The notes under the pieces were generated by a model. That model had not been told where the DNA came from. It was given only the letters and a program-made list of their open reading frames with translations, and made no database searches. DNA of 64,000 nucleotides from Lanius collurio (Eukaryota; Chordata; Aves; Passeriformes; Laniidae): assembly GCA_020086605.1 (NCBI GenBank), contig JACBWW010000003.1, positions 6,770,899-6,834,898 on the forward strand, written 5' to 3'. Made by a program: the position numbers and the translations under genes. This document shows, piece by piece, positions 1 through 15,000 of this stretch (the first letter of the stretch is position 1; the number at the start of each line of letters is the position of its first letter).

Positions 1-3000
1 ATGTATCAAATGCTATTGATTTTGTGTGGGACAGCAGACAGAAAGGGCCTTGAAAATTTTTGCATCTTTAAGGACAAATTGCTTCCACCAAATATCTTAA
101 AACCACATTTTCAAAAAGCATCCAGCCGTGTAAAAATGTCAAGGCATACTCAACGGGACTAAAAAAAACCCTGATCTGGTTTCTCTGCTTTTGCTAAGTA
201 TAAAATATTTGTCCCTGATCTGTTAGAGCTACACACAAAGCTTCTATGGCAGAAACTGTGAGCACAGGCACACGACCACACTGACCACAACTGCATTGAA
301 GCACAGGGACCCACCACCTCCTCAAGGTTCACAGTCCACCAAGCATGTGTGCACCAGGGGAATATAAAGGAGTGAAGGAAGATTTAGCTATTTATGCTAC
401 ACATGTGTGGTAGGGAAAGCCAGCTGCAGGGTGTGATGTTCTGAACCCAAGGCTCTTCCATACTGGGTGAAATCCTCCCATACGCTGCTGTATTTGGCAA
501 ATGAAGGGGCTAAGCCAAAGCAGCGACACTTGTTACCCTGCCATGTTTCCCAACAAATTTTACTTTTTGATTGCCATCTGGGTAAAGGCACCCCAAGTCC
601 ATGCTGAGCTTCTCAGCAAAACAAGGAATTTCTCTTGGCTTCCCACTGCCCAGGTTTGGGGACACAATTGTGGAACTGATATATGCCAAAGAGAGGGGCC
701 ATTTTTCCCTCTTGAGAATAGCATGACAGTGAGCAAAGGGTGGGAAAGCTTTTCATTAAAGCTGCTTTCTGTCCAGCTCAGGTGAGCCCTGTGGGGATGT
801 GTAAACACTAAAAGGCTTTGAAGGGGACTTCGTCAGTGGGGACAAACTAATACACTCAATGTCACAGAAGAGTTTTTTGTCCTTGTACCCAGGTCACTAG
901 TTTGGATTTTGAATGCCAAGACCACATGCCTAACAAAAAAATTCACAGGCTTCAATATTTTTATAATTTTCTTCTAAAGTCTGAGTAGCTTTAAATGCTT
1001 CATGAAACTCAAGTAAAACTAGACTCAGCAATGGCCAAGCAGCTTGCACAGAAATTTAGCTGTCTACCTTGCTCTGCAGTTCTGAAATGCTTTAGATGGG
1101 TGTTCTTGTGCAACACTAGCCCCGGCTTCCACGGTGTGCATTAGGACTGTAATAAATAAGTTGTGAGTTACGTGGGCCTGACATGGTATTTATGAAAAGA
1201 TCATATTTGCTCCTTTGAAACAGCCACCCTGCAGAAAGTCTGGCGCTTGTACAAAGGCATTTATTCGGTGCATCCCCTTTAAAGGTCAGGAAAGAAAACT
1301 GAGAAGATGGGTAATTGCAAAACTGGTTCTGAAAATGTGCTCTTATCTGCTGGGCAAGAGGGGAATGTCAAGAAGGCAGGGAGGTGAGCTAAAGCAGGCT
1401 CAGGGAAGATGCAGATTCCAGGACCCTCACGTAGGCAGATGTTACGAAAGGAATTCCTCCTGCTTTTGCCATCTGAGGAGTGCTGTGCTGTCTTCAGCCA
1501 GCAGCAGAGGTATCCAAGGGAGAAAAGAGCCTTACACTATTTATTACACCTACCAATTTTTTTGCAAGAGTGGGAACAGGAAGGAAACAAAGTTCTATTT
1601 AACAAGGATTTAACATGGCATTTGGACTTCCCTGTTTTGGTGTGGACCATCCTTTTAAATCCTGAATCTACCTTCCTATTCAGACATGAATTTTGATCTG
1701 GAGATATTTCAGTGGCCAACTGTCTTTCCTGTTGATTCCAGCAGATTTAAGTAGATTTTTTGACTAATGCTGCTGTTAATTTCAAGTAGACATACATCTT
1801 ATCTGGTAAATAACAATTTAAAAAACAACCTAGTGTTATTCTAGTCCCTCTTTCTTAGAACTTGTTCCCTGAGACTGATATTACCCTGTTTTACCTACTC
1901 CAGTACTTTCTCTCCCCATTTTCATTGCTCCCAGGTTATGTCCATGAAACACTTGCTTTACTTTTTTACTTGGGAGTGACAATTGGTGTTTCACTATGCA
2001 ATGTATGTAATGTATGGAAGCACATGCCTTGACTTTGGACTTTCAGTCTCTCATGAGTAGAGTTATTGCACACCTGGAGCACAAGCCTTAATCCTTTTTC
2101 TTTGGCTTGCAGTGGTATGTTGAAGGGCTCAGAGAGGTCCATCCTTGAGCACAGTGCAGGCTTTTAAACCAGGATTTCTGGGGCAAGGCCAAATCAGGTA
2201 CTATAGGGTAGGAAGGAGGGATGGGCAGGACTGATCACCTTGCAAAGTGGAAAGTCTCTTACAGGGGAGAAGGAGCTCTTGTTGCAGGCAATGCTTGTTC
2301 CCATGAGTAAGCATAAATTATCATTTCTGAGTTTCTGACACTGGTAAAACTTACCGAGCAGACAGAGAGCCCAGCACAGGGAAGCAAGGAGGCACTGGGT
2401 ACACCTGGTTTCACTGAGACTCAAATGGGAGATGTCCAAGGACTCCTGAAGCAGCAAAACCTTCTCCATAAAGACCAGATGAAGATGTTGTTCTTTTGAA
2501 ATCACAAGATGTGTAATTTCTCCATGTATGTCTGCTGTTTCTTCTGTTTTATTCATCTAGAAATAACAAAAGAAGATGTCAGAGCTTGTCTGGAGTTAAG
2601 TGACAAGTACCATGTGATGGAGGTCCACTTTTCTTAACTGTAAAATTAGACAGGCAGCATGCCAGTGAGACCACAAAGCAAAGGAAAATAAATAAATAAC
2701 CATTTGTGGTAGGAGCCTCAGTTTCATGTCTTCCTTTTATTTGCAGTATTGATGTGTTGGAACTTCTGCATGAATCTGAGCCAGTCAAAGAAAGCAGAAT
2801 TAAACCCCAAAGTTCTTGTTTCTGAACCAAGGTAGCCGGGTCACAAAGAGCATCATGTACCCTGTGCTCTGGTCAGTGGGAGAACTGCTGAGCCAGGGCA
2901 GAGGTGACTGAAGCCAAATCCTGGAAGGGAGAGCCATAGGCTTTGTCACTGGCATTGCCCCAACCCTGCTGTGACCTGGGGAAGCCTCTTTGTCCCCATC

Positions 3001-6000
3001 ACCATTATTTCTTTTATCACCTCTATGAAGGTGTTAATTGCTTCACCCTTCCAAAGGCTACTCTTTTAGTGAGCTGTTTTAGTGGCTTCATTCACTCAGC
3101 CAGCTGGAAACGCTGGATTTCACTGGTGTTTGTGCCAATGCAGTGGAAGAAGAGAGCCAGCCAACAGATGGAGCAGCAAAACATGCAAGTGCTGGATGGT
3201 GTGGGGTGTGCAGCCATCTCCTGCCAAGTTAAGGAAATATTGACATTCTGCTCCCCATCCCAAGCCCGCAAACACTAAGGTAAGAACAAAACATGAATTT
3301 AAGGCTTTGCACAACAGGCACCAGGCTGCAATGAGATGTATTCTGTGGTTTCTTAGAGAGTTTGGACTGTTAGACCCAGCAGTTCACAGCATGTGGTTTA
3401 CACATATCAGACTTAGAGCATGCCTCTGGAAGAAAGCATTTATAGTGGATAAAGGTGAGCCACTATGTCTCCAAACTGAGCTTCTAGTCTAGTCTAGTCA
3501 ATTCTTTTGCCTTCCTGTGTCCCATCAAAAGAACGCACACATGACCAGATCTTCTTTTTGTCCTTGGAAAAGTTACAGTAGTTACTAAATTATGAACTTC
3601 CTCTCCTCTTTCTCTCCTGTTTTTAAACAAACCCACAGGAAAAACAATGGAATTAAGAATAAGGAAAGCTAAATGCTGGGATGGCTACTTCAAAAACATT
3701 TTGGAAAAGTGTTTATTTGTGGATGAAAAGCTAAGTACTCCTACTCATCCCTCTGCACCTGGTATAATAATGCAACCATCACTTTCAGCAACTGTATGGA
3801 TTTGAAAAGCAGAACTCCACAGTGAACTAACTGTCCCATCTAACAAATTGTGAATAATGAACAGGAAATTGGGGTTGATACATTTGGAATCTGTTTTCCC
3901 ACTTAGCTGTGGACTTGTGCACGAGCACTTGTTGAAGCTTTACCAGAGCACAAATCTCGTAATGCCATGACACCAGCAGTGATGTGTCCAGGTTGGTTCA
4001 AGACACAGGTCTGAGACCCACCAACAGAGTGCAGAAACTGCTGTGACAGATCCTCACATCCTCCTGGCACTCACTTTCTTTTATGAGTTACACTCCATGG
4101 AGGAAGACAAGAAGGAGGGAAGACATGCAGTTGTGCCGCTCAGAGGAATCTCCCCCACAGTAATTCCTGGTGCTCCTTGTGGAGCTATGTGATAAGGAAG
4201 ACTACTGGCACTCATTTGAGTACAGCTAGCAACTATCATTTTATTCTTTTAGGTTTTTGACTTACAAGAACTGGACACCCACAGTCCTCTCTGGCCATCA
4301 CTGAAGGTCATCAAGAGTCTTGTCTATATCCAGAAAGGGAGACCAGATCCTTAATTCACTTATGAAGAGCTTTGAAAATGCATGTATTTGATGCTGTCAA
4401 GAAGTGGGAGCCATGGTAGGGATGCAAAGAAAGTAACATGAGCTCGGAGGAGAGCTTTAGGAGATTAGAGAAAGATGAATATTTAGATATGTGTATGAGC
4501 TGAGCAATAAGCTGTGCAGAAAATTGGCATGATTTAGATGCTGCCAGTGTCTGAGGACATGAAAAAGGAGTAGCAAGTCAAAGCAGCAGTTCCTGGATAA
4601 GCTGTAGATGTATGAGAGGAACCTAATTACAGTGGTGTCTGCAGCAAGCAAGAGAATCAATATCACACTATGCTGAAGAACGTGTTTATTCAGAAACAGC
4701 TAAATGAGAGTGCAGAGCAGCTGCCCCTTCTAGATTAGCTGTTTATAGAAACCACTCACACGCCCTTAAAACCTTCTGCTTTCAGCCTTGCCATTCTCTT
4801 TAATGAGTGTAATTGACTTGGTCACTATTTCTCTAGGCCACTAACCTCAGGATAACATCACTGGGAGGCATAACCAAGAATCACTTGGAGGCTGGCTGAG
4901 GAGAATATCTGGGCTTGGCATCACTTCTCCTCTGAGGGCGCATCTAGTGAACCACGCCAACACATCGGTGAAAATCAGCCTTACTCAAGAAGGTGGCAGC
5001 AGATTTAATTCAGAGGTTGCTTCTGCTTGTGGCATGAGCAGCCTCTGTGTCTCTGGCCAGAGGCCTCCATTTTTTCTTGTTCTTAGCGTCCACTGTAAAG
5101 TGCCTGCTAGTGGCTGTCTCTTGACTAGGTTGCCTTTTCTACTGTATGCCCTTGTAATATTTTTCAGGAAATAGATTCTGAACACTGTCCCCATGAGAAT
5201 TTGGGGACTTTTATGTTTGATTTTGCTCTGGGAACAACCTTTCTGGCCATCAATGAACATGCAAGCTTACACAGGTTTAATGCAAACTCTTAGAAAAAAA
5301 GCAACAGGTTCATTCCAGGAATGACTTGGCTTGACATGCAGTTAATAGGCAACCTCTGAGTAACAGCTGTCCTCTGACTCAAATGCCTAGAATATTTAAA
5401 AACCAAAGTTGCTTTCTTTTGAGAGGTGCTAGACAGACAATGTCTCTTAATTTGTCAAAAGATGCTGAACACAGGTCCCAGGGTCTGCACCAAAGACTCC
5501 AAATTTGAAAGTGCTGGCTGATATTGTTGTCTCACTGAGATTGTTCCTGGTAGCCATGATTTAAACTGGGTCATGAACCTCTTTTCACTCATCTCACTGA
5601 CATGTCAGGTTCTACAGGCACGTGTAACTCAGAGCAGAATTTGCACCACTGGGTGGTGAGGGGAAGTTAAGCCCTGGCCACAGTTTGTGTTTGTTCATGA
5701 TGAGTGTCCCTGTGCATGCTCCAAGGTCAAGATAAATTTCAGGTGATTTGAGTTGATCAGCGAACTGTCTCTCATTGAGGGGTAATTCAATCACTTTGGG
5801 CTAGAGCATGCATGAGTAATTACCACAATTACATGGAGCAATGACTACTTTGTGTACCTTAAATCCTCTCTCCTCCTCCAGTGTGTCAATGAAGAGCATG
5901 CCACAGACAAGGGCTGAATTCTGGCTCCACTGACACTTGAGCACCTCCAGTATGAAAAGCAGTGAATCCAACAGTGAATCCAGCCTTATGAATAAGAACA

Positions 6001-9000
6001 TTAGTCTTGTCCCTTCCTAAGTACTTCTCACTGCTGCTGAGGTTTGGTCACATTGAGATTTCTCACAATTTGTCATGCTGTGCACTTTCAGGACAAGCTT
6101 TCTTCTCTCAGTCTGTTAGAGCTATCTGAAGTTTTCACCTTGTGGCCTTTTATTGGCTGAAATGATGTTTCACTTACAAAGGTGCTGCCAGCCAAATAAG
6201 CCTTATTTATCCCCAAATATGACTTTGATAGGAATAACAGAAAGTCCAGCTCTGGTCTTAGACAACCTTAGGATGGCTCAGCAGCTGGGACTTTGATAAG
6301 AGCTGTGTGAAGTAGGACATTAATCCGCATGAATAACATACTTATATTTTACTTTAAGAAACCCCAAACCAAACACCAAAACAACATCAGGAGTGTTTTG
6401 TTCCCTGTGTTTCTCCTTCCAATCACCACTGTAAAATGCTATTGAATCAGACACAAACAACATTTACTTCCTAACAGGAAGCACTTGTGCGGCCAGGCAG
6501 GTTTATATTTAGAATCGGAGTGGTTTAAGATGAGGGATGGGTGTTGCCTCCAAACATTACCATAACTTCTTTAATGGAATATACAGCTTGTCTCCCTCTT
6601 TAAATAGCAGAACAGGCCTCTGTAACCAATTATTAAAGCTTGCAAGCCTTCCTCAGGCCCATAGATGGCATATTCCAACTATCTGTGTTCTGTGACACCA
6701 GCAGTGAGCTGAAGAGCAGAAACAACCTAAAATGCAAGATTGAAACTGAAATGTTTCTTCACAGTCAAAAGAGAATAGCAGGGGTTTTCCCCCTGGAATT
6801 CAAAGGCAGAGAGGACTCAGTGAATGCTCAGAATAGATTCTTACCATTTACCCTTTGTCTAACTACAGACAAGAAATGTAATGTGATGGCACAAATTGTT
6901 TCTGTTTTCCTGAAAACAAAAGCAACTGGAAAATGAGGCACTAAATGTATTGCAGATGGGAACTACAAAAAAAAGCACACCACCAATGAATTTGGGAAGA
7001 GCCACAGACTCTCTTCCATGCCTGTTTTATCGTGATCTCAGCACTGCAATAGTCCTCATCACATTGGTGAAGTTGTTGAAAACTGATCTAGTGCTAGACC
7101 AGTGAGTGCCCTTCCTGGACAAAAAAGGCAACACAAGGGAAGGAAACAGGACTCAAGTTTGTTCTCTGAGAGAGATATTTATTAAAATGCCTGAAGAGGA
7201 TAAAAGATGTGCAGATGAAGTAGGACCCAGTTGACCCTTCTGGGCCTTTGGTTTTGAGCTTCCTATACCAAAGTCAAATCCAAGAGTTTGAATAAAACTA
7301 AAATTGTATCTTCCTCTCCTGTCTAAAATCTATGCAGATTATGCATACAGATTCTATATAGAAAGTTAGGTAGCTGGGGACAAATAGTGAAGTAATTTGG
7401 GAATTAGTTAAGGATGAGTAAGATGATTTGTGTGAAGAGAAGGAAAAGATCTTATTCTCTCAGAGCATTTTGCAAGCAGACCTAATTATTAGCCTGCTGT
7501 GACCATTAGTGCTGCGTTCTGGTACTGAGAGGCTCACATGTAAACATGAGATAAACCTTCAGCCTTCAGGGTAGAAGGGATAGGGAGGATGCCTAAAACT
7601 TTTCTGATTACCCATACGTCTGTCATAGAAGCCAAATTCACTTCTAGCTCAGCAAAATTGATGCTCGGGGATGTTATATATTTCACTGTGCAGCAAGAAG
7701 GAATAATGCTTCTTGTCATCACTGGAGGAGCAGTTTTCAATATCTTCAGAGGCATCTCTGCAGCCACAACAGAGTCTATGTCAGGACATGAAGCACTTGG
7801 CCAGGCCAAGAGGCACAGAGAAGGTGTTATCCATGCTGCTCATGGTAGCCCCCAGGGCAGCCTAGCTCCACCTGCCCTGCAAATTACATGGCCTGGTTCT
7901 GTTATGCCCAATGTGGCACCCCAAAAACACCTTTGTTTTTTATTTTAGTACATCTGAAATGGATGTATTGCAGCAGAGTGGAGGTTTTAATAGCAGGAGA
8001 CTGAAATTTGCACATGGCATGCACTAACTTGTGGCACAGGGAGCAGCCTGAGAGTACAAAATGTTGTGGTGGTGAGTGGGACTAAAACCTATGTAGTTCC
8101 AGTGTTGTTCTTTAGAACATGAATCATTTGATCCTTTAGAAGATGAGCTCCAGACATTGTCCTAGAGGAAATCAGAAAACTTGTTAAAAAGGAAACCCAA
8201 GAAGCTCAGTATCCCCTGTGCAGTGCAGACAGTTAAAAGTTGCAGACCAGACAACAAAATTATCTGGCATTTTAAATTTACTCTGACCACTACTGCTTAA
8301 TGGGTTAGTCAGGCCAGAGTCAAATAATCTTCTGGCTCTCCATTCTCGTGAGGAAAATACTGCAGAGGTCTGCCTCTTCACTTCTTGGAACATATGAGGA
8401 ACATATCTTCTAGCAGACAGCTCAGCAACATCTCATTTTAGTAAATGTGTGCTTGTGTGCTATGCTGAGGAGTCAACCTTTATTGAGGTTTGTCATACTT
8501 TCTTTTTTGTGTGTGCATTGATTTTGGCACCTCTGCATCATAAATAAAAGAAATACTCATGTTTTATAGAGCAAAGTTTGCTGTTGCAGGGTTAAAGGTA
8601 CCTTTGTAATCCAAACTGAAATCCATGTGCAGTAAAGCTCACCAAAACCTAATAAAATAAACAGTGGATGGAAAAAGTTTATATTGGAAATTATATCAAT
8701 AACAGCATTAGAAAAGCAGGCCACATGCAAGAGTGCTGAGAATTCATCAGAAATTGTTCTGATGATCCTCAAATAACAAAGGCTTATTCTTCTTCGTTTT
8801 TGTAACACATGCTATGGTGAATTTTCCAGTGTCCTTGAAGTCTGCCAAGAATGGGGAAAAGCAAAAGAAAATTAAGGAAAGAGAGGGGAATGTACTGCAA
8901 ATATGGGATGACAGAGGACAGAAAAATGTGGAATGAACTTTGATGTGGAGCAGATGTACCCCTGCATTCCATAGGCAAAACCAATGCAGAGGTCACTCTG

Positions 9001-12000
9001 AAGGTAATGAGGAGAGAAATATCTCCTGCCTCCCTCTAGCTTTAACACAGAACTATTTCAAAAATGGATAACAGAAACATTTCTAATACCCCCCCATTTC
9101 TTTCCCCATGGAAGAAAAGGAGCAAAAAGCAGGTAGAAAGAGAATTACACTCTGCTGCATTGCTTCTCCATATTATTTCTGTATTCAGACACTTTGCCAA
9201 GTGCCTTATGTTACCCTCAATCTGGGGATATTTGCTCTGTCTCCTAGAGATAAAGCTAGAGAAACATATTTAATGTATTGTATGAAAGTGTTCAATTGAC
9301 ATAATATGCAAATATGAAAATGCATCTTCTTATTTTTTTATATTGCAATAGCAGAAAATATGACAAATGCATAAGCAACAGCAAATTACATTATTCAAAT
9401 ATTTCCTCTTTTTCTAATAACATTAGAGATGATCCTTTCAAGCTAGTAACAGCACTTGGCGGGGGGAGTTGTGTGACAGATGATTTGATATTCTCACTAA
9501 ATCCAAACCCACGTGGCAAGCTTGTGATGTTAACATTTCTGTTAATTCGGTCTGGGCAGAGACTGGAGTGCAGTACTGGCCCTACAAGTAATGATGGCAG
9601 AAGCCACACTGACTTCAACAGAACTATTGTTTAACCCTTTGCATTTGCTTTATTAGAAACATCTGTCAAATAAAAAGAGCTGTCAAGGAGACAAGAATGT
9701 TTTCCTTGAGGTTTTGCTTCTAGAAGTATATTGAAATATACATATATGAGTGTTATAATAGATGGACTTACTGTGTATGCATGTGTACACATACACTTAT
9801 ATGTAAAGATGTGATGCTTTGAGATGCCTTTTCCATGGATCAGAATGAGTATATTTTAAGACTTTCAAAAATTAGTAGTAAGACGTAAAAAGTCCCATTG
9901 AATTTGATGATTTGAAGAACTAAGTAAGAATTCCAAACTATGCAGCATCAATTATTTTTTCAAACACATGCAGCTTTTTCAGAGAATGAGTTTTGTATCA
10001 TACATTACTCTTTTTTTGTTATTTATGTGGTTGAAAGTTAGAAGTGTTTGCTATCTTGTATACAAAAATATTCTTCCCTTTCTCCAGCCTAATCTGTTCA
10101 ATGGGAACAAATGAAATGTTCCAGTAATACAGCAAAATTTGTATATGTTTCTTGCAAGATTTAGTAATTTCTATTGGATGTGTTAAATAAGAATCAAAAT
10201 AAACATCAAAACATAAGAGAATGATAAGAATGATAATCGTTACTGAACACACACAGAGGTGTTAAAAATGCTCCCTACATCTGGGGCTCCAGTGCAATGT
10301 GCTGTTGATTTTCTGTGCCCTGGTGCACAAGGAGTCACACAGGAGTCACACAGGACCAGAGGTTCTGCAAACAGGACACACTGGCCAGGCTGGGCTCACA
10401 CAAGGATGTTTGAAGAATCAAGCAGCCAAGGATGAACAGTCCTGCGAGTGGGCCACAAGCACCCTTGTATTGGCATGCAACACAAAGCACACAGCACCTT
10501 CGGAAGCTGCCCCTCACAGGGAGCGGTGGCATGTCCTTCACTTCCATCTGAAACTCCTGATCTTTCCTACAGGCTGGAAAAGAAGTGTGGGACCTTACAC
10601 TGGCTACACTATTGTTGTGCTCATGAGCCCCAGTCAAAAAGCTCAGAGGGCACAAGTGGCTGGTGGCATTTTTTCCTTCCAGCTCCTGGAGACCTGGAGA
10701 GAAGTTATGGGTTATGCAACTGAAAAGATCCCTGCATCAATGGCAGATACTGTGCTGGGACAGTGAGCTGTAATGGGGAAGCTCTAAGAAGACCTGTGGA
10801 GGAGGTCACCACGGAAGTCCTTGGAGCAACCTATTTGGAAGGAGGTATTGAGAAAACATTTAATACAGTCATATAAGTCAAAGAAGTTCATGTTTTTGGT
10901 TCTGAGCACATGGGTCTTTTTGGATGAGTGCACAGACATCCACCAGGCCTTTGCATCCTGCTCCGGACAGTATTCCCTGCACAGGAGCACACAGGGGAAG
11001 CAGGATTAGGCTCCAGAACATCAGTTAAGGATTAAGCTGAAACAAAACCTGCCCTGTGGCAGTAAGCAAAGTATGATGTTTTATTTCACACATGCTGGGG
11101 TATGCACAGAAAGGGGCTCTTTGGAGTCCCCAGTGGCCGAATGAAATTGATTGAAGTGCAAAAAAAAGGGTGAGTATAAAAAAAGCCCTGAAAGCAAAGT
11201 AATTGCTTCCAGATGTTTTAAAATTGCCTTCAGAAATGAACAATCAAATCCTACATGAGCAAGACACAATAACAGAGACAGGGAGAGTCAGGAATATTTA
11301 TGAAGAACACCATAGAGGGCACCTCTTCTTTCAGCAGGGACATAAAAGACTTAGCAGACAACACCACCCAGAAGTCTGTGTTTTGGATGGTGGCCTGCTA
11401 TGGACTTTCAGACTGGCAGCCAGCTAAGTGGAAGGGATTGACATGCTAATTACAAATGAACACAGCCACAACAAGTGTTGTTTGCCACAGGTTTTTCAGG
11501 CCTTAATTAAAGGTGATAAGACACACAAAGCCTTGGTTTATCAAGCTGTCAGCATGAGGCCTGCTGCCTGTCATTTATCTTTGTGTGTGGTCTTATGACA
11601 AACAGGAAGGTAAACTTAGAAACTATTATTATGAACTGTTGGGTCTCCTCTAACTTTATTTCAAAATTAAGATTTTCTTATTAAGTCCATCCATGTATAC
11701 ATTTTTTTAAACTCTAAAACTCCCATATCTGCATTTTAAAATCTAACAGGTCAGGGCAAGCCATCTTCCACCTCCTGCCCTTTGGAACAGATCCCTGGCT
11801 CAAGTACCAGAGTACTCTGCTGTGCCTTTAGTCACACATTCAGTGTAAAGAACTGAATTGCCCAACAGTATGTATAAAAAAATCCCTAGAAGCAGTTCAG
11901 TTTACTAAATAGGATTTTTGAGGAAGAGTGCCCCCACTCACATCATACTTGAGCCTGAACTGAATACCAGAGAGTACTGTCTTAATGTCCACTGTCCAAA

Positions 12001-15000
12001 TGCAATTAAACAGAGCTGTTTTTCAAGAAAGCCGCACCCACAAGGAATGAACAGTTTAAAACATTAATCCATATCTGTACCAGCCAGTACCATACTGACT
12101 TACGTGCAGTATGCAAATAAATGAATGGAGTACTGAAGGAAATCAGAGAAAAAATATGGCTGCAGGAAAAATATCAAATACAGATTTTTTTTAAATAACA
12201 TTTACACAATCAGGTTTTTTGTGTTGTGTTTGTTGGGTTTGGTTTGTTTGGATTTTTTTAATGAAGTGCTGTATCTATGTATTCTTCAGCTTAAAAGACA
12301 AGCAGAAAACTGAGAGCAGCATGGGTGAATGTGGTTTCTGTACAGGGATCAATGTGATTGGAGCACAGCTAGCTCTTCCATGTTGAAGTGGGACTGTAGA
12401 GGTAATCTCTCTCCCTCTGGGATAGATGTTTGTAATGAAGACACCATGCCACATCAGCACGTGGCAAAAACAAAAGGTGCTTTGTTCTCTGTGGTTCCAA
12501 CAGGCAGCTGAGGAAAGGATTAAAGAGATTAAACCAAGCTGAACTGCCAGAGGAATTGTCTCTGAGGACGGACCATGCACTTGCTCACCCTGGAGCTCAG
12601 CAGCAGGTTCCTCTGCGCAGTGGGGAACTGAGCACACATGCAGCAGTGAGGGGAAGGGGAGTGTGGATAACGCACAACGTCTCCAAGCTCATGCTCTCCA
12701 ATTTCCCTGAACTGTTCCCTTTTAGCATCACCCTGAAGTTAGTGTGAGGCTGTTTCCTGGTACTGCACTCACATATTGGCATGGTGCAACTGAACCTCTG
12801 GTAGAAGCAGCACAGGAGATTTGCAGAAAGGAGAACAGAGCCGAGGGGCTGCTCCAAGAACGCCTTTTATTGTACTCACAGGTCCAGATCTCTACCATTC
12901 TGTCCACTTTAGGGTCATTACTTCTGATACAGGTTATGTACAAGATAGTCTAGGTCTGGTTTTGTAGCACGCTGCCTCTCCTATAACAGCATGAATGACT
13001 GCTGCAAATGTTGAAGTTAAAATTTAGAGCTTGGTCATGCCAGGCAGTTTTTTCCAAAAGGTCAGAAAGTTACTTGTTCCTCACCTGCCAATTCAGTCTT
13101 TGCTCTGAGTGGGGAAACAGAACTCATTTTTAAGTAACTTACATTTTTATATAATATCTTAAGCAAAATTAATTTTTTTTTCTAAATATCTTCATGGCAA
13201 AACTACTACAATTTAAGACAAGTTAAGACTTCTCTTTTAATGGCTACAAATTTATTGAGATTGCAAATCTGAATTTTTTTTATATCATCTGTATCACTTT
13301 GTAAGGAATCCTTACATCTGACATGTCAAGCTGCATTCAGGACATGTCCATCACACTAAATTCACAGCTACACTGTTGGTATCTGCCCAGCAGTGAGTAT
13401 GGTGCTTCCTGACAAGACTGACAGGTGACCAAGTGTAGCAGGAGTTGCCCCCATGGTTGGCTAATGATACTTCTGGTGCTCTACAAAAGCCAAATCTTCC
13501 AGGGTAACAGACTCCTGATTCTTAGAAGGTGGTTTTTCTGCATGGGTAAAAGTTGTAGCCTGGGTCTAGCTTGGTCTGTGGCATTGTGTGCTCATGCTGA
13601 GGATAATGTGCCTCAGTTTTGGGCAGCCCTAGCCCAGTCATCACCTAGAGAGCAGCCCACCCTCTTCTTTCTGGCAGTCAGATGATGCTGGCATTACATC
13701 CCCTACTGAGCAAGGGGAGCAATACCAGACATCAGTTTCCACTCCCCATCTTTAAAGTTTCATGTCTTCCTGTCACCAGATTCCTCTCACTGACCAGAAG
13801 GACAGGTTTGAGGCTCATGGCCCACAGGTTGTCTCTGGCTCTCAAGTCCCAGGCCTTTACACCCACTCCCAATCCCATCACAAAGCACTGAATGTACTTG
13901 CTTGGCCCATGGCATTTGTTGTCACTTGTGGTGGAGAGAAGGGGAGTTACTCAGCCACTTTGTCTCATGGAGGAAGACTTCTGCTCCAGGGAGGCTCATG
14001 CTGAACAGATAAGTAGAACTTCCAAGTGAGAGAAGCCCATTGTGTTACCAGATTTAGCAGAATAGCTCACATCAGACAAAAACAAGAGGACCCCAAAGAT
14101 TAACAGACACCATCCTCTCTAGTGGAATTAAGGTTGATTCCAGGTTTTTCCATACACCTTGCCCTCTGGCAGTCTGTCAGTATTCCTGAGACTAAGCACA
14201 GCAGTCAGCTCCATCATGATCTGCTTTCAGACATGCTCAGGGATACCCCAGAGGTTGACAGCCTCTGCATCTCTCTATTTTTCCCCACTTGTATTAACAC
14301 TGCCTGTGACTGTCATGTGTTTTCCAACTAGCTTTCTGTTATATATATTAAAAAATCATACCAGAAGCAATCACTTCATTGGCCTTTGCCTCCCTGTTAT
14401 GCTGCAGGCAAAGTGCCTGGGATCCTTCCCTCTGGAGCCAAAGGCTTTGACTTTCTCCCATCTGCAGCCGGCATTAAAGGCATTATGTCTCTGCAGCACT
14501 TGTGTAACAGGAGGACAGCAGACTGAAAATTCCCTGTATCTGGGCTTGCTCCCACCTCTTTGATGAGTTGTTTAATCCTTGTGATACAAATTCTCCCTCT
14601 CTCAAAGAAAATGTTGCTGTTTTAAACAGCTCTTGCTACACTGTTAAAAGCAGCATTTGAAAGCAGAGGTCATGGGGGCACAGCTGAACTTCCCCTTTAA
14701 TTGTTCACAGCTTATTTCATGGGTCATCTATGCTTGGACAATCTCATGCCTTCACAAGCACTTGGGAGAGCCAGGACTGATAGCAAGAGGAAGGGCAAAA
14801 CTTAATATTTCTATAAAGTACAATAACACTTCATTTTCTCTGTCTGAAAACAGCTCTCCTGATGTCAATGGGAATGAAAACTAGAGCACAGTTAAATACA
14901 AATCTTGCATGTTTGAAGGATTCAGATCTTAAGCAAGTGATGGCTGTTCCACCTCGAAGGAATTTTTTTCTGTTAGTCTTTCAGGGAAGGCAGGCAGAAT

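Noticed and set aside
10299..10766. 155-codon open frame on the plus strand
   Set aside because: No domain, no family resemblance and no gene context; treated as chance.
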